The notes beneath the pieces were generated by a model. The model saw nothing but the letters and a program-made list of their open reading frames with translations. It did no database searches and had not been told where the DNA came from. Of a stretch of 64,000 nt of DNA, positions 48,477 to 55,928 are shown in pieces (the stretch's first letter is position 1; each line of letters starts with the position of its first letter). The translations under genes were made by a program, and so were the position numbers. This stretch comes from Hymenobacter edaphi (lineage in GTDB: Bacteria > Bacteroidota > Bacteroidia > Cytophagales > Hymenobacteraceae): positions 105,423 through 169,422 of the forward strand of contig NZ_QHKM01000009.1 of NCBI RefSeq assembly GCF_003258365.1, written 5' to 3'.

Positions 48477-49853
48477 TTAGCGGAAGATGCCCGACTGGGT
48501 GTTGGTGCGCACCTGCTGGCCGTTGACCACGAGGGGCCGGTAGCCGATGATGAGGTCGGTACGGGTGCCGGGCGGGCGGTAGTAGACGAGGATGTCGTAC
48601 TGGTTTTCGGTGAGCTGGTAGCTGCCCTCGAAGTAGCCCGCGTCGGGTGCGGCGCCGCCGGCTTGGCCCACCACGTAGTAATAGTTGTAGTAGCCCTGCT
48701 TGAGCAGGGCGCGGCCGGTGTAGAGCTGCTGCTCGGCGTTGTAGCTGAGCTTGAAGTCGGGCAGCAGCTTCCAGTCGGTGAGGGCGCCGAAGACGTAGAC
48801 CGGGCCGGGCGCGGGGCTTTCGGCCCGCAGCTGGAAGGTGGTCCACACGTAGTCGGCGTTGGTGGCGCCGTTGCCGTACTCGCGGTTTTCGAACACGCGC
48901 TGGCCGTCGGCGTCCTCATACTGAGTGTAGCTGCGGCCGCCGCGGGTGGTTTCGGGCAGCAGGCGCACCTCGCGGGGCGAGGCCTGCATGTCGAGGCGCT
49001 CCACGCCCACGCCGTTGGTGCGCAGGGAGCGGATGTCGGCGAAGCGGAACTCGTTGAGGGCCGGGAAGGCGTTTTCGAAGTTGAAGTACTGGTAGTCGAG
49101 CCGCTGCTCGGCGTCGCGCACGAAGGTGGGGCGCAGGTTGTAGTGGGCGTTGTCCCAGCGGAAGTTCTGGCGCAGCACCACCCGCGTTTCCACCGCCGGA
49201 TTCACCAGCGGGTAGGCCCCGTAGCGGATGGCAAAATCAATCTGCTGCATGGTGTAGCGGGCCGAGCCGCCGGGCGCCAGGCCTAGCTGAGCCTGCACCT
49301 CCACCAGATTCTGATACACCAGCAGGCGCCGCGAAATAAGCGGCTGGCGGGTGTTGGCGTCCTGCACCACCAGCAGGAAGTTGCCCGATATCTTCGGACC
49401 GGGCACCGGCAGGCGGTAGTGGTAGTAGGGCACCTGCGTGCCCACCGAGGTGCGGTAATTGGTGAGGTTGAACTCGTTGATTTCGTTGAGAAACTGCAGG
49501 TCCGTGAGCACCGAGGGCGACCAGTCGGCGTTGCAGTGCACGAGGCGGGCGGTGAGGCGGCGGCTTTGGTCGCCGAGCAGGTCGAACTCCAGCAGGATGC
49601 CGCCGGCCTGCTCCAGCGGCACCACCGGCGCCGTGAAAACCTCCGTGGCCTGCCCCGTGCTCACGTAGCACTGCACGCTCTGAATGTCGGGGTCGTAGGT
49701 GGCGTCCTCGAAGCGCAGCTGCTGGTTGGCGCGCGGGGCCTGCACCGGGCTGGCCTGGCCCACGCGGCCGGCGTTGGGGTCGGTGATGGGCGTGCCCAGC
49801 GGCACGCAGGCCGGGGCGGCCAGGATAAGCAAGGATAGAAGTCGGCGGAGCAT
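48477..49853 (-). CDS. Type IX secretion system plug protein (DUF5103)
   Basis: 458 residues from the ATG at 49853, with lipoprotein-like signal MLRRLLSLLILAAPACVPLG. The DUF5103 pattern is clear: LRFEDATYDPDIQSVQCYVS, LEFDLLGDQSRRLTARLVHC and NADWSPSVLTDLQFLNEINE. This is the plug-type partner of the SprA translocon, which closes the pore when no substrate is passing. It is the T9SS component in the window, next to two T9SS substrates (41525 and 50145). The open frame reaches 50153, but TACCTTCG directly before 49853 supports this start. Confidence 0.88.
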   Translation of the reverse strand: MLRRLLSLLILAAPACVPLGTPITDPNAGRVGQASPVQAPRANQQLRFEDATYDPDIQSVQCYVSTGQATEVFTAPVVPLEQAGGILLEFDLLGDQSRRLTARLVHCNADWSPSVLTDLQFLNEINEFNLTNYRTSVGTQVPYYHYRLPVPGPKISGNFLLVVQDANTRQPLISRRLLVYQNLVEVQAQLGLAPGGSARYTMQQIDFAIRYGAYPLVNPAVETRVVLRQNFRWDNAHYNLRPTFVRDAEQRLDYQYFNFENAFPALNEFRFADIRSLRTNGVGVERLDMQASPREVRLLPETTRGGRSYTQYEDADGQRVFENREYGNGATNADYVWTTFQLRAESPAPGPVYVFGALTDWKLLPDFKLSYNAEQQLYTGRALLKQGYYNYYYVVGQAGGAAPDAGYFEGSYQLTENQYDILVYYRPPGTRTDLIIGYRPLVVNGQQVRTNTQSGIFR

Positions 49854-49856
49854 AAG

Positions 49857-49864
49857 CGAAGGTA
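49857..49864 (-). promoter_or_regulatory. Near-consensus -7 box abutting the plug gene start
   Basis: On the minus strand TACCTTCG, then CTT, then ATG (49853). One base off TAnnTTTG; it predicts a leaderless transcript. The divergent spacer 49854-50144 shows no other feature. Confidence 0.45.
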
Positions 49865-50144
49865 AGACGGTTGGCCGCATACGGAACGAAAGCGCCCGGT
49901 AGCGCGAACTTTCAGCTCGCGCATGGTGGAGCAACGAGCAACCGGGGCACATGACCAGCCAGGTGTCGGCAACGATACGCGAACGGAAAGGTCGCGCTAC
50001 GGCCGACGTAACGCAGCCTTCACAGCGTAACGCTGGCGTCATCAATTCTTCACGCGCGGCTAACGCCGTCGTCATTTCCAGAAAACAGCCCAATCCGAGC
50101 TTGCGGCGCCATTCAACAAGGCTTTTCTGTTCCCGCAGCTTGGT

Positions 50145-52331
50145 ATGAAACACACAGCTACTCCCCTCTTCCTACTGGCCCTGGGCCTACTCTGGGCCGC
50201 CCCGGCGCTGGCCCAGACCACCACCGCGCTGCTGCCCGCCGGCAGCGCCTGGAAGTACCTCGACAACGGTACGGACCAGGGCACGGCCTGGCAGGCCGCC
50301 GGCTTCAACGACGCCGCCTGGGCCTCGGGCAACGCCGAGCTGGGCTACGGCGACGGCAACGAAGCCACCGTGGTGTCGTTCGGCCCAAGCTCCAGCAGCA
50401 AGTACATCACCACCTACTTCCGCCGGCAGTTCACGGTGAGCAGCCTCGCGGGCTTCAGCGGCGTGAAGCTGCGCCTGAAGCGCGACGATGGCGCGGTCAT
50501 TTACATCAACGGCGCGGAGGTGCACCGCTCCAACATGCCCACCGGCGCCATTGCCTACAACACCTTCGCTTCGGCCACCGTCGACGGCTCGAACGAAAGC
50601 GCCTTCTTCGAGGCCGTGCTGCCGAAATCAGTGCTGCTCCAAGGGCAGAACACCATTGCCGTCGAAATTCACCAGGACCGGCTGAGCAGCTCCGACATCA
50701 GCTTCGACCTGGAGCTGCTGCCCGACAACCCGGTGACGCCCGCTACCTGCGCCACCCTGCCGGCCAATCACCTGAGCAACTTCGTGTCGGTGATGCCGAC
50801 CACGCAGCAGCAGGGCATCAGCATTCCGAGCACGCACACCTTTCAGCTGCTGATGCAGAGCGGGCAGCCCTACACCAACGCCACCGACGGCAACACCAAG
50901 GAAAGCAACGACTTCACCGGCTACGTGCCCATAGCCAGCAGCAGCACCAACGGGTATTTGTCGGTCAACCACGAGGGCTCCTCGGCCGCGGCTTCGGGCG
51001 TGAGCATGCTGAGTTTGAACTACAGCACCACCAGCAAGCTGTGGAACGTGACGGCCAAGCACCCGGTGAATTTCGCGCCGGTGGTGGGCACCTACAACAA
51101 CTGCTCGGGCGGCATCACGCCCTGGAACACGGTGGTGACCTGCGAGGAAAACTCGCCCACCGCCCCCACCGACAGCAACAACGACGGCTACCTCGACTAC
51201 GGCTGGAACGTGGAAATCGACCCGGCCACCCACGCCGTGCGCGACCTGAACAACGACGGCACGCCCGACAAGCTCTGGAAGCTGGGCCGCTTCAAGCACG
51301 AAAACGTGGTGGTGGCCGCCGACCGCCGCACCGTGTACGAGGGCGCCGACGAGGGCAGCCTGAGCTTCGTCTACAAGTTTGTGGCCGCCACCGCCGGCAA
51401 CCTGGGCGCGGGCACGCTCTACGTGCTCAAGCTCGACGGCGCGCTGGGCTCCTCGACGACCGGCACCTGGATTCCGGTGCCCAACGCCACGCCCACCGAG
51501 TGCAGCAATACCACCGCGCTGGCCCAGGCCCTGGGCGCCACCAACTTCAGCGGGGTGGAAGACGTGGAAATCGGCCCGCACGACGGCAAAATCTACTTCA
51601 CCTCGAAGTCGAACAGCCGGGTGTACCGCTTCCTCGACGCGGCCACGGGCAGCACCATCAGCGCCTTTGAGGAGTTTATCGGCGGGCAGAACTACCCCAT
51701 CAACTACGGCACCGGCACGGCCTCCGAAGCCTGGAGCAGCGGCAACGACAACCTGACCTTCGACTCCTACGGCAACCTCTACGTGCTGCAGGACGGCGGC
51801 CGCAACCACATCTGGCTGGTGAAGCCCTGCCACACCCAGGCCAACCCCGCGGTGGAGCTGTTCATGGTGACGCCGGCCGGCTCGGAGCCCACCGGCATGA
51901 CCCTCTCGCCCGACGAGCGGTTTATGTTCGTCTCCATCCAGGCCCCCGACAACACCAACACCCTGGCCCTGACCGACGCCGCCGGTCAGCCGGTGGTGTT
52001 CAACAAGTCGACCACGCTGGTCATTGCCCGCAAATCGGAGCTGGGCCTGCCGACCTCGGCCGCTGCCAAGGCCGATAAGACCGTTCAACTGGCCCTGTAC
52101 CCCAACCCGGCCAGCCAGCAGCTGACCGTGGAGCTGAGCCACGAACGGGCCGAAACCGCCCAGTTGCGCGTGCTCAACAACCTCGGCCAGGTGCTCTGGC
52201 AGCAGGAAGCCGCGCTGAGCAAGGGTGCCAACCGCCTGCAGGTGCCCGTCAGCCAGCTGCCCGCCGGCCCCTACCAATTGCTGGTGCGCACTGCCACCAC
52301 CGCCACCACCCGCGCCTTTATCAAGCAGTAG
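50145..52331 (+). CDS. PhoX-like (DUF839) secreted protein with T9SS sorting domain
   Basis: 728 residues. Signal peptide MKHTATPLFLLALGLLWAAPALAQ; N-terminal beta-sandwich domain (about 25-195; LRLKRDDGAVIYINGAEVHR, as in galactose-binding-like folds); PhoX/DUF839 beta-propeller (about 205-625), with WNTVVTCEENSP, LGRFKHENVVVAADRRTVYE, FSGVEDVEIGPHDGKIYF and SGNDNLTFDSYGNLYVLQDG; and a C-terminal T9SS sorting domain (about 650-728, LYPNPASQQLTVEL...LRVLNNLGQVLW). PhoX enzymes are calcium/iron-dependent alkaline phosphatases; whether this branch is active on phosphate esters is not certain. It would be exported by T9SS. The next gene overlaps its stop by one base. Confidence 0.88.
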   Translation: MKHTATPLFLLALGLLWAAPALAQTTTALLPAGSAWKYLDNGTDQGTAWQAAGFNDAAWASGNAELGYGDGNEATVVSFGPSSSSKYITTYFRRQFTVSSLAGFSGVKLRLKRDDGAVIYINGAEVHRSNMPTGAIAYNTFASATVDGSNESAFFEAVLPKSVLLQGQNTIAVEIHQDRLSSSDISFDLELLPDNPVTPATCATLPANHLSNFVSVMPTTQQQGISIPSTHTFQLLMQSGQPYTNATDGNTKESNDFTGYVPIASSSTNGYLSVNHEGSSAAASGVSMLSLNYSTTSKLWNVTAKHPVNFAPVVGTYNNCSGGITPWNTVVTCEENSPTAPTDSNNDGYLDYGWNVEIDPATHAVRDLNNDGTPDKLWKLGRFKHENVVVAADRRTVYEGADEGSLSFVYKFVAATAGNLGAGTLYVLKLDGALGSSTTGTWIPVPNATPTECSNTTALAQALGATNFSGVEDVEIGPHDGKIYFTSKSNSRVYRFLDAATGSTISAFEEFIGGQNYPINYGTGTASEAWSSGNDNLTFDSYGNLYVLQDGGRNHIWLVKPCHTQANPAVELFMVTPAGSEPTGMTLSPDERFMFVSIQAPDNTNTLALTDAAGQPVVFNKSTTLVIARKSELGLPTSAAAKADKTVQLALYPNPASQQLTVELSHERAETAQLRVLNNLGQVLWQQEAALSKGANRLQVPVSQLPAGPYQLLVRTATTATTRAFIKQ

Positions 52332-53314
52332 TGAGGCTTCGCGTCGTTACCCTATCCGTAGTGCTCCTGATTGCCCGGCAGTTGCTGCCGGGCAATCAGT
52401 GCATAGGGCAGGCCGTGGCTGCTGCGGGCCCAACCAGCCCCGCCACATCCGCCCCTGCCGCGGCGGCCGCGCCCTGCGGCCAGCCCACGGCCTTCAGCAT
52501 GGCCGAGGCCCTGCGCTGCCCGGCCGGCACCCGCGAGCTGTACCTGCGCCTGCAGGATCTGGAGCAGCTGCCCGCGGGCCTGCCCCGGCTGCCGGCCCTG
52601 CGCCGCCTGCACGTGGAGACAAACCGCCTGCGCCACCTGCCCGCCGAAGTGACGCGGCTCGACAGCCTGCGCGAGCTGTTTGCCCACGAAAACCGCCTGC
52701 TCGACCTGCCCGCCGACCTCGGCCGCCTGCGCTGCCTGCGCCAGCTGCAGCTCGACAAAAACGAGCTGGCCGAGCTGCCGCCCACTCTGGGCCGGCTCGA
52801 CAGTCTGCGCTTCCTGGTGGTGGCCTGGAACCGCTTCACCTCCCTGCCCGCGCAGCTGGGCCAGCTCGACCAGCTGGAGTACTTCGACGCCAGCCACAAC
52901 CAGCTGCTGTACCTGCCGCCCACGTTCAACGGCCTGAAGCGCCTGCGCTACGCCGTGCTCAGCGACAACCAGCTGCAGCAGCTGCCCGCCGGCTTCGGTG
53001 ACCTGCCGCGCCTGCAGGAGCTTAACCTGGCCGGCAACCAGCTCACCGAGCTGCCCGCCAGCCTTGGCCGCTGCCGGGCGCTCAAGTCCCTGGTGCTGAC
53101 CGGCAACCAGCTCCGCACGCTGCCCCGCAGCATCGGCCGGCTGCGCAACCTGGAAGTGCTGGTACTCAGCGACAATCAGCTGACCGCGCTGCCGCGCTCC
53201 ATCGGCCGGCTGCGCAAGCTCACCACGCTCATCGTGCGCAATAATAGCCTCACGCCCGCGGCCCGGCAGCAGCTCACGGCCGCGCTGCCCCGCACCACCA
53301 TCTATTTCGATTAG
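52331..53314 (+). CDS. Exported leucine-rich-repeat protein
   Basis: 327 residues if the GTG at 52331 is used, which overlaps the PhoX TAG stop by one base (TAGTG). The start MRLRVVTLSVVLLIARQLLP gives a modest signal peptide. From about residue 70 to 310 there are about ten 23-residue leucine-rich repeats of the type LPxxLGRLxxLxxLxLxxNQL (SHOC2-like), with the last unit degenerate. LRR proteins of this kind bind other proteins at the surface. The translation-coupled position after PhoX suggests a shared operon. An alternative start (ATG at 52499) would lose the signal peptide. Confidence 0.85.
   Translation: MRLRVVTLSVVLLIARQLLPGNQCIGQAVAAAGPTSPATSAPAAAAAPCGQPTAFSMAEALRCPAGTRELYLRLQDLEQLPAGLPRLPALRRLHVETNRLRHLPAEVTRLDSLRELFAHENRLLDLPADLGRLRCLRQLQLDKNELAELPPTLGRLDSLRFLVVAWNRFTSLPAQLGQLDQLEYFDASHNQLLYLPPTFNGLKRLRYAVLSDNQLQQLPAGFGDLPRLQELNLAGNQLTELPASLGRCRALKSLVLTGNQLRTLPRSIGRLRNLEVLVLSDNQLTALPRSIGRLRKLTTLIVRNNSLTPAARQQLTAALPRTTIYFD
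52368..52398 (+). other. Perfect 14-bp hairpin inside the LRR signal-peptide region
   Basis: TGATTGCCCGGCAG (52368-52381), loop TTG, then CTGCCGGGCAATCA (52385-52398). It begins 37 bases after the PhoX stop, inside the predicted signal peptide of the LRR protein. Either it limits expression of the LRR gene, or the true LRR start lies beyond it and it acts as a terminator. Confidence 0.55.
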
Positions 53315-53408
53315 CCTTTTACCCCGCTTCCGTTCGGGAGCCGGCACGGGCCGCGGTCTGAGCAGACGCCGGTTCGCGCCGGCTTCCGCCAGGTTCGCCC
53401 CCCTGCCG

Positions 53409-55199
53409 ATGCGCTTCGTCCCGACCACCCTGCGCCCCCTGCTGCTCGTGCTGGCCGCGGCACTGTTTTCCTTCACGGTGCTGCAGCCCACGCCCGCCGA
53501 GCGCACCAAAGCCTACTACCATCAGCACCTGCAGGCCCTGCACGCCGCGCTGACGCAGCTGCGCGCCGCCGTGTACGAAGCCGAGCTGCCCGTCCTGCAA
53601 AGCCGCTACGCCGCCTGCCGCCGCGAGTACAAGCCGCTGGAGTTTGCCGTGGAGTACTACTACCCCTTCGTGGCCCAGCGCCTGAACGGGGCCGCCCTGC
53701 CCGAATCGGAGCCGAGCGAGCCGGAGGAGCCACTATTGCCCACCGGCTTCCAGGTGCTCGAAGAATACGTGTACGGCGCCGGAGCCGACCGCGCCACCCG
53801 CGACCTGATGCGCCAGCAGGCCGACAACCTGCTGTTCCAGGTGCGCTACCTGCAGCAGCGCGAGCCAAGCCTCACCTTTACCGACGCCGAGGTATTCGAC
53901 GCGCTGCGCCTGAACCTCTACCGCCTGGCCGCCAAAGGCCTTTCCGGGTTCGACTCGCCCGCCGCTCAGCAGGCCGTGCCCGAAGCCGCCGTCACGCTCG
54001 ACGCCACCGCCGACGTCACTGCGCTATTTGATGCGCCGCCGGCCCTGGCCCGGGAGTTGCGGCGCGGCGCGGCTTACCTGCGCCGGCCCGGCGTGAGCTT
54101 CACCGCGTTTGACCGCGCCGCCTTCCTGACGCGCCACTACAACCCCATTCTGGCCGAATTGCACCGCGGGCAGCAACAGCGCGGCATAGGCTTCGTGGCG
54201 GCCCGACGCGCCGTGCGGCCCGCGGCCGTCAGCTTCCTAGCCGCCGATGCCTTCGACGCCACCTTCTTCGCCCCGGCCGATGCGCTGCCGTCCACGCCGC
54301 AGGTGCTGGCCCTGGGCCGGGCCTTGTTCGCCGAGCCGGCTTTGTCGGGTGCCGCGGGGCGCTCCTGCGCCAGCTGCCACCGCCCCGACCAGGCCTACGC
54401 CGACGGGTTGCGCGTCAACCGCTCCCTGCAGCCCGGCGCCGACCTGGCCCGCAACACGCCCTCCCTGCTGGGCGCGGCCCTGCAGCCCGAGCAGTTCTAC
54501 GACGGCCGGGTGCGCTTCCTCGAAGACCAGGTGCACGCCGTCATTACCAACCCGGCCGAAATGGGCGGCCGCCTCGACGCCGTATCGGCCGCGCTGCGCC
54601 GCCAGAAGCCCTACGCCCGCCTGTTTGCCCAGGCCTTCCCAGCCGAAGCCACGCCGCTGACCGAGCCCAACATCCGCCGGGCCCTGGCCGCCTACGTCCG
54701 CTCCCTGACGGGCCTGAACACCCGCGTCGACCAGTTTTTGCGCGGCGACACGGCGGTGCTTTCGGCCCAGGAAGTGCGGGGCTTCAACCTGTTCATGGGC
54801 CAGGCCCAGTGCGGCACCTGCCACTACCTGCCCCTGTTCAGCGGCGTGGTGCCCCCGCTCTACGACAAGGTGGAAAGCGAAGTGCTGGGCGTGCCCGCCA
54901 CCGCCGACACGCTGCACCCGGCGTTGGATACCGACCCCGGCCGCTACCGCCTGCACCGCATTCCGCACCAGCAATTCGCCTTCAAAACGCCCACCGTGCG
55001 CAACGCCGCCCGCACCGCGCCCTACATGCACAACGGCGCGTTTCAGACCCTGGAGGAAGTGGTAGATTTCTACAACCGCGGCGGTGGGCAGGGCCTGGGC
55101 TTAGCGGTGCCCACGCAGACGCTGGCCCCAGACCGGCTGGGCCTGAGCAAAGCGGAAAAGCAGGCGCTGCTGGCGTTTTTGCAGGCGCTGAACGACTGA
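53409..55199 (+). CDS. Imelysin-like / di-heme cytochrome c peroxidase fusion
   Basis: 596 residues. Signal or anchor (MRFVPTTLRPLLLVLAAALFSFTVL), then a helical imelysin-like part (about 30-270; YHQHLQALHAALTQLRAAVY, LLPTGFQVLEEYVYG), then a MauG/CcpA-type di-heme peroxidase: heme sites CASCH (residues 320-324) and CGTCH (468-472), with RNTPSLLGAALQPEQFYDGR and FKTPTVRNAARTAPYMHNGA. Such fusions occur in Bacteroidota; the peroxidase would act in the periplasm, and imelysin domains are linked to iron uptake. It follows the LRR gene on the same strand at 95 bases; promoter sharing is possible. Confidence 0.88.
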   Translation: MRFVPTTLRPLLLVLAAALFSFTVLQPTPAERTKAYYHQHLQALHAALTQLRAAVYEAELPVLQSRYAACRREYKPLEFAVEYYYPFVAQRLNGAALPESEPSEPEEPLLPTGFQVLEEYVYGAGADRATRDLMRQQADNLLFQVRYLQQREPSLTFTDAEVFDALRLNLYRLAAKGLSGFDSPAAQQAVPEAAVTLDATADVTALFDAPPALARELRRGAAYLRRPGVSFTAFDRAAFLTRHYNPILAELHRGQQQRGIGFVAARRAVRPAAVSFLAADAFDATFFAPADALPSTPQVLALGRALFAEPALSGAAGRSCASCHRPDQAYADGLRVNRSLQPGADLARNTPSLLGAALQPEQFYDGRVRFLEDQVHAVITNPAEMGGRLDAVSAALRRQKPYARLFAQAFPAEATPLTEPNIRRALAAYVRSLTGLNTRVDQFLRGDTAVLSAQEVRGFNLFMGQAQCGTCHYLPLFSGVVPPLYDKVESEVLGVPATADTLHPALDTDPGRYRLHRIPHQQFAFKTPTVRNAARTAPYMHNGAFQTLEEVVDFYNRGGGQGLGLAVPTQTLAPDRLGLSKAEKQALLAFLQALND

Positions 55200-55289
55200 T
55201 GAGCGCCCGGAACGGTGGCTAACGCCGGCGGCCGGCCTTGCGGCAGTGGCTCGGCAGCGCCTTGCGTTTAGCACCCGTGCCCGCCGGGC

Positions 55290-55547
55290 TCAGCGGCGCA
55301 GCGCCGCCGTCAGGCAACGTTGCGCCTGATGCCACAGCCCGCTATGCACGGCCCGTTCCCGCAGCAGGGTATCGTAGCAGCCGTGGAGCAGGTGCGCCTG
55401 CTGTTCGTCCGTCAGCTCCGGCGCAGCTTGGGCCTGCACCCATTGCGCCAGCAGGTCCGCCGCGTCGACGGTGCGGCCTTCGTGTAGGGCGTCTTGCACG
55501 AGCCCGGCGGGCGGGTGCTGTTTTAGTAATGCGTCGGCAGTAAGCAT
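55290..55547 (-). CDS. Small hypothetical helical protein
   Basis: 85 residues from the ATG at 55547: MLTADALLKQHPPAGLVQDA, LHEGRTVDAADLLAQWVQAQ, AAPELTDEQQAHLLHGCYDT, then LLRERAVHSGLWHQAQRCLT. Predicted all-helical. I believe similar short proteins occur in Hymenobacter, but I cannot name a family. Single gene between the peroxidase and the ABC-F gene. Confidence 0.6.
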   Translation of the reverse strand: MLTADALLKQHPPAGLVQDALHEGRTVDAADLLAQWVQAQAAPELTDEQQAHLLHGCYDTLLRERAVHSGLWHQAQRCLTAALRR

Positions 55548-55928
55548 GCGTGTTGGGTTGGTTGTGGAAAAGAGGCAGGCCGGTGCACCGTAGCGGGCAA
55601 CTGGCCTAGAGCAGTACGCCAAAGGTGCGCACCGGCTGGCCCGCGCAAAAGTCGGAACAGCCTGGTTTTGTGACCCGGGTTTTCGCCCAGCTCTTTCTCA
55701 AGTAAATCGTTCTAAGCAAGCTAGCCACGAATCTGGCGCTTCAGCACTTTCGTTTCTACCCTCCCTTTGTGACATTCAATGAGCGAGATTAACCAATGGA
55801 CTGGCACGCCGCGGACGCGTCCGCCGACAACAGCGCAGCCTGCAAAACGAGCAACGCCCGGACGGTTTCGTCCGGGCGTTGCTCGTTTTGCAGGCTGCGG
55901 GCGGCACCGCTGCCACGGCCAGCTGGCG
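55548..55928. other. 381-base spacer with a strong hairpin
   Basis: Contains the perfect 30-bp hairpin at 55835-55898, just beyond the stop of the ABC-F gene (minus). The left 280 bases show no gene; short open frames there lack coding features. Confidence 0.5.
55835..55898 (-). terminator. 30-bp perfect hairpin after the ABC-F gene
   Basis: Arms 55835-55864 and 55869-55898 are exactly complementary, loop GTTT; an A-run and a T-run (AAAACG/CGTTTT) lie inside the arms, as in the terminator at 20898. It lies 31 bases after the ABC-F stop and is the longest perfect stem in the window apart from the nearly continuous repeat palindromes. Confidence 0.7.
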
